NCBI GenBank assembly: GCA_025464025.1
Contig: JAODBP010000106.1
Location: forward strand, 1-5,520
DNA length: 5,520 nt
Direction: 5' to 3'
Source of the DNA: Actinomycetes bacterium
GTDB taxonomy: Bacteria > Actinomycetota > Acidimicrobiia > Acidimicrobiales > CADCSY01
Positions within the stretch are counted from its first letter, which is position 1, and every line of letters begins with the position of its first letter. The position numbers and the translations under genes were made by a program. A model generated the notes under the pieces. That model was given only the letters and a program-made list of their open reading frames with translations, did not search any database and was not told where the DNA came from. This document shows positions 1 through 5,520 of the stretch, piece by piece.

Positions 1-339
1 CACGTCGTGGGTGGTCCCGGTGCGGGCCGGGCGCTGGATGGCCTGGAGCTCGAGCCCCGAGCGCACCTCGTAGAGCCAGCGGATGGCGGCCACGTCGGGC
101 ACGACCGGCGAGTAGCCGCCGTCGCTCATGCGGGCGACGAGGCCCTCGGCGTGCAGGCGGAGCAGGGCCTCGCGGATCGGGGTGCGGGACACGCCGAGGA
201 GCCCGCCCAGGCGCAGCTCCTTCATGCGGGCCCCGAGGCGGAAGTCGCCGGCGAGGAGGCGGCGCTTCAGCTCGGTGTAGGCGTGCTCACTGCGGAGCGA
301 TCCCGTCGGCGCGGCGTCGGTATGCCGCGAGGTATGCAT
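1..339 (-). CDS. GntR/FadR-subfamily transcriptional regulator, N-terminal part (runs off left edge)
   Basis: This is a DNA-binding one-component regulator that probably senses a small carboxylate or related metabolite. The 113 visible residues hold a complete GntR-type winged helix-turn-helix at about residues 17-80. Its recognition-helix signature SRTPIREALLRLHAEGLV spans residues 51-68 and is followed by the wing GGYSPVV. The segment after it (about 82-100, with YEVRSGLELQAI) is the start of an FCD-type effector domain, which places it in the FadR subfamily; the rest is beyond position 1. I chose the ATG at 339-337, which leaves about 20 residues before the HTH. A GTG at 345-343 is possible but would leave only 2 nt after the TACGTT box. 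No ribosome binding site is seen. The gene lies 89 bp downstream of the AtzH-like gene on the same strand and probably regulates that cluster. The subfamily is clear; the ligand is unknown. Confidence 0.88.
   Translation of the reverse strand, partial: MHTSRHTDAAPTGSLRSEHAYTELKRRLLAGDFRLGARMKELRLGGLLGVSRTPIREALLRLHAEGLVARMSDGGYSPVVPDVAAIRWLYEVRSGLELQAIQRPARTGTTHDV
319..337. repeat. Direct repeat GGTATGC x2 at the GntR start codon; possible autoregulatory operator
   Basis: GGTATGC occurs at 319-325 and 331-337, 12 bp apart centre to centre, covering the start codon and first codons of the GntR regulator. A further copy (as GGTATGCC) lies at 858-864 just before the ATP-grasp operon. GGTATGCC is nearly self-complementary (GG[T/C]AT[G/A]CC), like many GntR half-sites. 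That it is an operator is inference only. Confidence 0.25.
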
Positions 340-347
340 GGCCACGG

Positions 348-353
348 AACGTA
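348..353 (-). promoter_or_regulatory. Candidate -10 box (TACGTT) of a leaderless promoter for the GntR gene
   Basis: Read on the minus strand, TACGTT fits the actinobacterial -10 consensus TANNNT and ends 8 nt before the ATG at 339. No Shine-Dalgarno sequence lies between, so a transcript starting at or near the ATG is plausible. No -35 element is convincing. If real, it gives the regulator its own promoter as well as read-through from the AtzH-like gene. Confidence 0.35.
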
Positions 354-428
354 GGGACGCCGGATGTCGGCCCCGTTCGGGCGGGATGCACGCTGGTGGT
401 CGGAGTGCTTACGCGTTGCTGATGCGGC

Positions 429-800
429 TCACGCCGTGCTGACGTGAGCGGCGACGACCCGCCACCCGCCGTCGAGGCGGGCCCACGTCTGCGACTGGTG
501 CACGACGTCGCCCGACTCGACCAGCCGGCACACGGCGAAGGCGCTGGCCACGTCGTCGCCCCACGTGCGGATCTCGAGCTGCTCGATGGTGCGAGCCGCC
601 GTCTGGCGGGGCACGGCCCGGCGCGCTGCCGACACCTCGGCCGCCCCGAGCTCGACCCGGCCGAAGATGAAGCGCACCACCTCGTCGCCGTCGTGGAACC
701 AGCGGTCGAGGGCGTCGACGTCGTTGACCAGGAGCGACACCTCGTAGGCGTCGAAGGCCGTCCGCACCTCGGCCACCACGGCAGGATCGTTCAGGCGCAC
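429..800 (-). CDS. AtzH-like / HpxZ-like protein (DUF3225, SnoaL-like fold)
   Basis: This 123-residue protein has the usual full length for the AtzH-like family and matches it throughout. The N-terminal LNDPAVVAEVRTAFDAYEVS (residues 3-22) is followed by NDVDALDRWFHDGDEVVRF and then the family's best-conserved C-terminal block, QSQTWARLDGGWRVVAAHVS, at residues 102-121. The fold is a compact NTF2/SnoaL-like alpha+beta cone. Relatives include AtzH of cyanuric acid degradation, reported as a 1,3-dicarboxyurea deamidase, and HpxZ of oxalurate catabolism; they commonly sit beside an amidase (AtzE/HpxY type). None is visible here, so a partner may lie left of the window. The start is GTG (800-798), the only in-frame ATG or GTG before an upstream stop, with TACGGT 6 nt before it and no ribosome binding site. 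A GntR gene follows on the same strand. The family is confident; the substrate is not known. Confidence 0.88.
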   Translation of the reverse strand: MRLNDPAVVAEVRTAFDAYEVSLLVNDVDALDRWFHDGDEVVRFIFGRVELGAAEVSAARRAVPRQTAARTIEQLEIRTWGDDVASAFAVCRLVESGDVVHQSQTWARLDGGWRVVAAHVSTA

Positions 801-806
801 CGCCGC

Positions 807-812
807 ACCGTA
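807..812 (-). promoter_or_regulatory. Candidate -10 box (TACGGT) of a leaderless promoter for the AtzH-like gene
   Basis: On the minus strand TACGGT (TANNNT class) is followed by 6 nt and then the GTG start codon at 800, the spacing expected if transcription begins at the start codon itself. The same hexamer precedes the divergent ATP-grasp gene at 866-871. No clear -35 element is seen. Confidence 0.42.
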
Positions 813-865
813 CGCGAGCAGAAACCGGACAGAGACACGTCACCGCCGGGCAACTGGGGTATGCC

Positions 866-871
866 TACGGT
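866..871 (+). promoter_or_regulatory. Candidate -10 box (TACGGT) for the ATP-grasp/alpha-E/transglutaminase operon
   Basis: TACGGT ends 5 nt before the GTG at 877 and 8 nt before the ATG at 880. No Shine-Dalgarno sequence is present, so a leaderless message is likely. It lies in the 76-bp gap (801-876) that the operon shares with the divergent AtzH-like gene, and it overlaps the right side of a GGTATGC motif at 858-864, where a bound repressor could block polymerase. Confidence 0.42.
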
Positions 872-876
872 CGAAC

Positions 877-2372
<1,496 letters not shown>

Positions 2373-2373
<1 letters not shown>

Positions 2374-3341
2374 TGCTGTCCCGCCATGCCGAGCACCTGT
2401 TCTGGACCGGGCGCTACGTCGAGCGGGCGGCCAACGCCGCCCGCATGCTCGACGTCACCTACCACGGCCTCCTGGGCGAGCCGGTGGCCGGGGCCCGCCG
2501 GGGCTGGCTCGACCTGCTCGACGTGCTGCACCTCGGACCGCAGTTCACCGACACCCACCAGCTGGTCGACGCCCGCACGGTCAGCGACTTCCTCGTGCGC
2601 GACCCCACCAACCCGGGGGCCATCGTCCCCTGCGTGTTCAAGGCTCGGGAGAACGCCCGGTCGGTGCGCGAGCTGGTCTCGACCGAGCTGTGGGAGTCGA
2701 TCAACAACTTCTGGCTCGAGCTCCAGGGGCGCGACCTCGCCCGCGACCTCGACCAGCAGCCCTACGAGCTCTACGGCCTGGTGCGGCGCCGGTGCCAGGA
2801 GGTGGCCGGCACCGCCACCGAGACCATGCCGCACGACGACGGGTGGCGGTTCCTCATCCTGGGCTCGATGCTCGAGCGGGCGGAGATGACGTGCCGGCTG
2901 CTCAACGTGCGCTTCGCCCCCTACACCGACGACGGCGCCGAGCTCGGCTTCCACCAGGCCGTGCACGTGCTCAAGTCGGCGTCGGCCTCGGAGGCGTTCC
3001 GGCGAGCCCACCCGGCGGCCATGACGCTGGAGAACGTGATCGAGTTCCTGGTCATGTCGCCAACGTTCCCCCGCAGCGTGCTGTTCTGCCTGCAGTCGGC
3101 CGAGACCGAGCTCCTGCAGCTCGACGCCCCCGGCCGCCAGTCGCGGGCGCTGCGGGTGCTGGGCCGGCGGCGGGCCGACCTCGAGTTCGCCGACGTGGCC
3201 GAGCTGCTGGCCGGCGACATCCACGCCTTCCTCGACGAGGTGCAGGACGACGTGCGCCGGGCTGCTGACATGGTCGCCGTGCAGTTCTTCCGCCACACCG
3301 ACGAGTTCGCCGTCTTCCACTCGCTGGAGTCGATCTCGTGA
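2373..3341 (+). CDS. Alpha-E domain protein (DUF403, COG2307 type)
   Basis: This 322-residue, mostly helical protein is the constant partner of the permuted ATP-grasp protein. Its N-terminus MLSRHAEHLFWTGRYVERA (1-19) is the alpha-E hallmark. ARENARSVRELVSTELWESI (91-110, running on as NNFW) and LGSMLERAEMTCRLL (163-177) are the other conserved helical blocks with paired Glu/Arg residues. A further block, ENVIEFLVMSPTFPRSVLFC, lies at about residues 217-236. The ATG at 2373 was chosen because it gives the family N-terminus exactly and overlaps the upstream stop as TGATG; an in-frame extension from 2307 would overlap the ATP-grasp gene and adds an atypical Arg/Gly-rich segment. The gene ends in GTGA, overlapping the next start. 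No signal peptide or membrane segment is visible, so it should be cytoplasmic. Its molecular role is unproven; comparative work predicts it acts with ATP-grasp in making an amide-linked product. Confidence 0.93.
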
Positions 3342-4273
3342 GGTTGGACATCCGGTACCGCTGTGCGTTCGAGTACGGCGCGCTGGTCCACGAGAGCCAG
3401 AACGAGCTGCGGGCCTGCCCGGTCTCCGACGGCCGCCAGACGCTCATCAGCTACCGCGTCACGACGTCGCCCGCGTCGCGCGTGTTCTCGTTCGAGGACT
3501 ACTGGGGCACCCGGGTCGACACGTTCGGGGTGCGGGAGCCGCACATCTTCCTCGAGGTCGTCGCCGAGGCGACGGTCGAGACGAAGTCGACGCCGCTGCT
3601 CACCACGTCGCCGCTCTTCGACGCCCTGCGCGACCCGGCGTTCGTCCAGGACCACTGGGAGTACCTCGAGCGGACCCGCCACGCCGACTGGAACGACCGG
3701 GTGGCGGCCGAGGCCCAGGCCCAGCTCGACCTCACCGGACCCGAGGTCGTCAGCGCCACGCTCGGCATCCACCGCCGGGTCGGCGCCCTGCTGACGTACA
3801 AGCCGGGCTCGACCTACGTCGGCGTCGACGTCGACAGCGTCCTCGAGCGGGGCGAGGGCGTGTGCCAGGACTACGCCCACCTGGCCGTGAGCATGTGCCG
3901 GTCGGTCGGCATCCCGGCCCGGTACGTCTCCGGTTACCTGTTCACCAGCCGGGACGACACCGGTGACGACGTCGACGGCGACGAGGTCACGGTGCAGACC
4001 CACGCCTGGTTCGAGGCTGCCGTCCCCGGCGTCGGCTGGCTGGCCCTCGACCCGACCAACCGCCAGGCCGTCGGCCTCCGCCACGTGAAGATCGCCCACG
4101 GCCGCGACTACGACGACGTGAGCCCGCTGCGGGGCACCTACTCCGGCCCGAAGAACGCCACGCTCGAGGTCTCGGTCGAGATGCGGCGCCTGGCCGCCGT
4201 GTCGGCCACGGCCCAGTCCCATCAGCAGCAGGCCCAGCACCACCTGCAGGAGCAGCAGCAACAGCAGCAGTGA
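3338..4273 (+). CDS. Transglutaminase-like cysteine peptidase family protein with polyglutamine tail
   Basis: This 311-residue protein has a bacterial transglutaminase N-terminal domain (about 1-83, MRLDIRYRCAFEYGALVHES onward) and a transglutaminase-like core (about 150-245). The catalytic triad is complete: Cys176 in GEGVCQDYAH, His222 in QTHAWFEA and Asp238 in ALDPTN. The conserved C-terminal block HGRDYDDVSPLRGTYSG follows (254-270). Such proteins hydrolyse or exchange amide bonds through a thioester. In this operon it is predicted to cleave, trim or transfer the amide-linked product of the ATP-grasp enzyme. The GTG start at 3338 overlaps the alpha-E stop by 4 nt (GTGA), implying translational coupling. 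No signal peptide is seen, so it is cytoplasmic. The protein ends in a Gln-rich extension (294-311, finishing QEQQQQQQ) that is not part of the family core. Family and active site are confident; substrate is unknown. Confidence 0.93.
   Translation: MRLDIRYRCAFEYGALVHESQNELRACPVSDGRQTLISYRVTTSPASRVFSFEDYWGTRVDTFGVREPHIFLEVVAEATVETKSTPLLTTSPLFDALRDPAFVQDHWEYLERTRHADWNDRVAAEAQAQLDLTGPEVVSATLGIHRRVGALLTYKPGSTYVGVDVDSVLERGEGVCQDYAHLAVSMCRSVGIPARYVSGYLFTSRDDTGDDVDGDEVTVQTHAWFEAAVPGVGWLALDPTNRQAVGLRHVKIAHGRDYDDVSPLRGTYSGPKNATLEVSVEMRRLAAVSATAQSHQQQAQHHLQEQQQQQQ
4223..4270 (+). repeat. CAG-rich triplet tract encoding the Gln-rich C-terminal tail
   Basis: The final codons of the transglutaminase-like gene hold interrupted CAG triplets: three at 4223-4231 (out of phase with neighbours but in the reading frame as CAG codons), then CAG GAG CAG CAG CAA CAG CAG CAG at 4247-4270, directly before TGA. 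Tracts of this type can change length by slippage without a frameshift, so the tail may vary among strains. Confidence 0.7.
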
Positions 4274-4283
4274 GTCGAGATCC

Positions 4284-4296
4284 ATGCGGCCCGCAT
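4284..4296. promoter_or_regulatory. Perfect 13-bp palindrome (ATGCGG-C-CCGCAT) before the SDR gene
   Basis: This inverted repeat lies in the 53-bp gap between the transglutaminase-like stop and the SDR start. It covers most of the place where a -35 element would sit relative to the TAGAGT box at 4315-4320. Its one-base centre suits a dimeric repressor better than an RNA hairpin, and no T-tract follows, so it is a weak terminator candidate. Confidence 0.28.
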
Positions 4297-4314
4297 CCAT
4301 CTGTGGGCTCGCCG

Positions 4315-4320
4315 TAGAGT
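4315..4320 (+). promoter_or_regulatory. Candidate -10 box (TAGAGT) of a leaderless promoter for the SDR gene
   Basis: TAGAGT matches TANNNT and is followed by exactly 6 nt before the ATG at 4327, with no Shine-Dalgarno sequence. This suggests the SDR gene is transcribed from its own leaderless promoter rather than only as a fourth gene of the upstream operon. Confidence 0.42.
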
Positions 4321-4326
4321 GCGGCC

Positions 4327-5073
4327 ATGGCACGGATCCTCATCATCGGCGCGTCGTCGGGCATCGGTCGGGCGCTCGGGCTCATGGCGGCGGCGAAGGG
4401 CGACCAGGTCGCGTTCGCCGCCCGCCGCAAGGAGCTGGTCGACTCGGCCGCGACCGAGGCCGGCAACGGTGCCATCGGCGTGGTGTGCGACGTGCGGGAC
4501 GAGGCGTCGTGCGCGGCGGTCGTGGCCGACACGGTCGCCGCGTTCGGCGGGCTCGACGCGGTCGTCTACTCGACGGCCATCGACCTGCTCGTGCGCATCG
4601 AGGATGCCGACCTCGAGACGTGGACCAACACGTTCGCCACCAACGTCTTCGGTGCCGGCCTGGTGACGGCGGCCGCCCTCCCCCACCTGAAGGCGGCGAA
4701 GGGCCGGGCCATCTACGTGTCGGCCTCGTCGATCGACCGGCCGCTTCCCGGCATGGGCGTCTACGCGGCGAGCAAGTACGCGCTCGAGACGATGGTGAAG
4801 GCGTGGCAGGGCGAGCACCCCGACCTGTGCTTCGCCAACGTGCGGGTGGGCTCGGCCCTGGGCACCGGCGTGACCGAGTCGTGGGACCGCGAGCTGCTGA
4901 CCGAGCTCTCGGCCGAGTGGGGCGCCAAGCACTACGTGCACGACAACGGCCCGGGCGGACCCATGACCGTCGAGCAGGCCGCCTCGGCCATCCTCGCCGT
5001 CCTCGACTCGCCGGTCTGGCTCCGCGAGGTCACCGCCGTCTCCGACCCCGGCCGCGAGAACTACCAGTTCTGA
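4327..5073 (+). CDS. Short-chain dehydrogenase/reductase (SDR) family oxidoreductase
   Basis: This 248-residue protein has the length of a classical SDR and a Rossmann fold binding NAD(P)H. The N-terminal dinucleotide motif GASSGIG is at residues 8-14. Arginines after the second strand (AARRK, 31-35) suggest a preference for NADP(H). CDVRD (54-58) matches the adenine-binding aspartate position. The catalytic set is Asn106 (FATNVFGA), Ser134 or Ser135 (VSASS), Tyr146 and Lys150 (YAASK). The usual NNAG motif is replaced by YSTA (81-84), so the protein belongs to a divergent group. The substrate cannot be read from the sequence. It starts 53 bp after the transglutaminase-like gene on the same strand but has its own promoter-like box, so a functional tie to the ATP-grasp operon is uncertain. 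The ATG gives the standard SDR N-terminus. Confidence 0.92.
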   Translation: MARILIIGASSGIGRALGLMAAAKGDQVAFAARRKELVDSAATEAGNGAIGVVCDVRDEASCAAVVADTVAAFGGLDAVVYSTAIDLLVRIEDADLETWTNTFATNVFGAGLVTAAALPHLKAAKGRAIYVSASSIDRPLPGMGVYAASKYALETMVKAWQGEHPDLCFANVRVGSALGTGVTESWDRELLTELSAEWGAKHYVHDNGPGGPMTVEQAASAILAVLDSPVWLREVTAVSDPGRENYQF

Positions 5074-5091
5074 GAAACGACAGTGCCGGGA

Positions 5092-5196
5092 GGACGCCTG
5101 GCCTGGCCCCCCCCGAAGCGGACGGCGAACCGGACCACCGTGGATCAGACCGCGCGGTCTGCGGCGTCCGCCGGGGCGGGGCCTGGCCAGGCGGCC
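5092..5196. repeat. Long imperfect inverted repeat (about 105 bp) after the SDR gene
   Basis: Starting 18 bp after the SDR stop, arms 5096-5114 and 5174-5192 are complementary at 17 of 19 positions. A second, nested pair (5118-5124 with 5165-5171, GCGGACG/CGTCCGC) is perfect at 7 of 7 and separated from the first by only 2-3 bases, so the two stack into one long stem. Three further pairs extend it outward to 5092/5196. The apical part contains the palindrome at 5146-5161. No T-tract follows. It may be a terminator or mRNA 3' structure, or the remnant of a REP-like or miniature mobile element. Confidence 0.6.
5146..5161. repeat. Perfect 16-bp palindrome CAGACCGCGCGGTCTG
   Basis: Every base is matched by its complement across the centre. 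It sits within the apical region of the long inverted repeat at 5092-5196, where it could form its own small hairpin or serve as a protein-binding site. Nothing in the sequence identifies a binding partner. Confidence 0.6.
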
Positions 5197-5210
5197 GGAG
5201 GCTCGATCTC

Positions 5211-5261
5211 GCGGCCTACGGCCGCCGCACGCGAAGCCATCTCGGTGCGCGCCGCAGGCGC
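5211..5261. repeat. Two tandem tight GC hairpins, each preceded by ATCTCG
   Basis: GCGGCC-TAC-GGCCGC (5211-5225) and GCGCC-GCA-GGCGC (5249-5261) are perfect stems with three-base loops. Each follows an ATCTCG hexamer (at 5206-5211 and 5239-5244). The arrangement resembles REP/BIME-type intergenic repeats. Alternative pairings exist (5190-5197 with 5219-5226, and 5226-5230 with 5245-5249), so the folded form is not certain. Confidence 0.45.
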
Positions 5262-5279
5262 CCCTAGGACAAAGGGCGC
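5258..5279 (-). terminator. Candidate terminator hairpin for the Excalibur-type gene
   Basis: On the minus strand, GCGCCC and GGGCGC form a 6-bp all-GC stem around a 10-nt loop, beginning at the last base of the TAG stop codon. No U-tract follows, as is common in high-GC actinobacteria, so intrinsic termination is only likely, not shown. The stem shares bases with the adjacent 5249-5261 hairpin. Confidence 0.35.
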
Positions 5280-5520
5280 TACTCGCAGCCGAGGCCGTCG
5301 TGGTCGGCGTCGAGCCGGTACACGTCGGGGCCGATGACCTTGACCGGGCCCTTGACGTAGACGGGGCCGTCACCGCTGCCGCCGGCGCAGTCGACGTCGC
5401 TGGCGATCGGCACGCACGGCGAGTACGAGGGGTGGCACTTGGGCTTCACCGTCGTCGTCGGCTTGGGCTTCGGCTTGGCCGAGGCCATGGCCGGCCCGGA
5501 CCAGGTCGTCCCCAGGACGA
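5279..5520 (-). CDS. Secreted Excalibur-type calcium-binding domain protein, 5' end missing
   Basis: The C-terminus carries the Excalibur signature: DADHDGLGCE at the very end, a DxDxDG calcium-loop pattern as in EF-hands. Before it lie CHPSYSPCVP, a DVDC element and the VYVKGPVKVIGPDVYRLD strand region typical of this actinobacterial extracellular domain. Four cysteines (in KCHP, SPCV, DVDC and GLGCE) could form disulfides outside the cell. An ATG at 5488 would give a 69-residue protein, but the frame stays open upstream to the window edge. The residues there (VLGTTWSGPAMASA) read as the end of a signal peptide with an AxA cleavage site before a Lys/Pro/Thr-rich linker. I therefore treat that Met as internal and the gene as cut off at 5520. 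It converges on the SDR gene and has no evident link to it. Role is likely cell-surface or extracellular calcium binding. Confidence 0.82.
   Translation of the reverse strand, partial: VLGTTWSGPAMASAKPKPKPTTTVKPKCHPSYSPCVPIASDVDCAGGSGDGPVYVKGPVKVIGPDVYRLDADHDGLGCE

Noticed and set aside
366..386. Short complementary bases (CCCG/CGGG) in the gap between the AtzH-like and GntR genes, considered as a terminator
   Set aside because: The stem is only four pairs with a two-base centre and no T-tract; not distinguishable from chance in GC-rich DNA.
4223..4270. CAG repeats considered as a CRISPR or other array
   Set aside because: They are in-frame codons of a coding triplet tract, with no unique spacers and no cas genes.
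5083..5337. Short plus-strand open frame (84 codons) in the SDR to Excalibur gap
   Set aside because: Arg/Ala/Gly-rich product, runs through hairpins and into the opposite-strand gene, with no ribosome binding site or promoter-like box.
4222..5373. Minus-strand open frame spanning the SDR gene and the intergenic repeats
   Set aside because: It crosses the inverted repeats and overlaps the Excalibur-type gene out of frame; composition is typical of a shadow frame.

Overview
The window is very GC-rich, with strong G/C bias at third codon positions, several GTG starts and almost no Shine-Dalgarno sequences. This suggests a high-GC actinobacterium. Gene content and style would fit Acidimicrobiia or a relative, but the sequence does not prove that placement. 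There is no rRNA, tRNA, CRISPR array, integrase or transposase.

Left part (1-800, minus strand): a small AtzH/HpxZ-like (SnoaL-fold) protein gene is followed, 89 bp downstream on the same strand, by a GntR/FadR-type regulator that runs off the left edge. AtzH-like proteins are known from amide and ureide breakdown loci (cyanuric acid, oxalurate), usually beside an amidase. This looks like one end of a regulated catabolic cluster whose enzymes lie outside the window.

Centre (877-4273, plus strand): diverging from that module is a tight three-gene operon encoding a circularly permuted ATP-grasp protein, an alpha-E protein and a bacterial transglutaminase-like cysteine peptidase homologue. The stop and start codons overlap (TGATG, then GTGA), so the three are probably translationally coupled. 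The trio is widely conserved and has been predicted from comparative genomics to make and process an unknown amide-linked peptide or protein tag; the product and target are, to my knowledge, undefined. It is the most interesting system here. The ATP-grasp protein carries an acidic C-terminal tail and the transglutaminase-like protein ends in a glutamine run.

Right part (4274-5520): a short-chain dehydrogenase/reductase gene follows on the plus strand with its own promoter-like element. About 205 bp then hold a dense set of GC-rich inverted repeats. Last, converging on the minus strand, is the 3' part of a gene for a secreted Excalibur-type (DxDxDG) protein whose signal peptide is cut by the right edge.

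A common theme is regulatory: all four genes that are not translationally coupled and whose start lies inside the window have a TANNNT hexamer only 5-8 nt before the start codon and no convincing ribosome binding site. This is the arrangement of leaderless actinobacterial transcripts.
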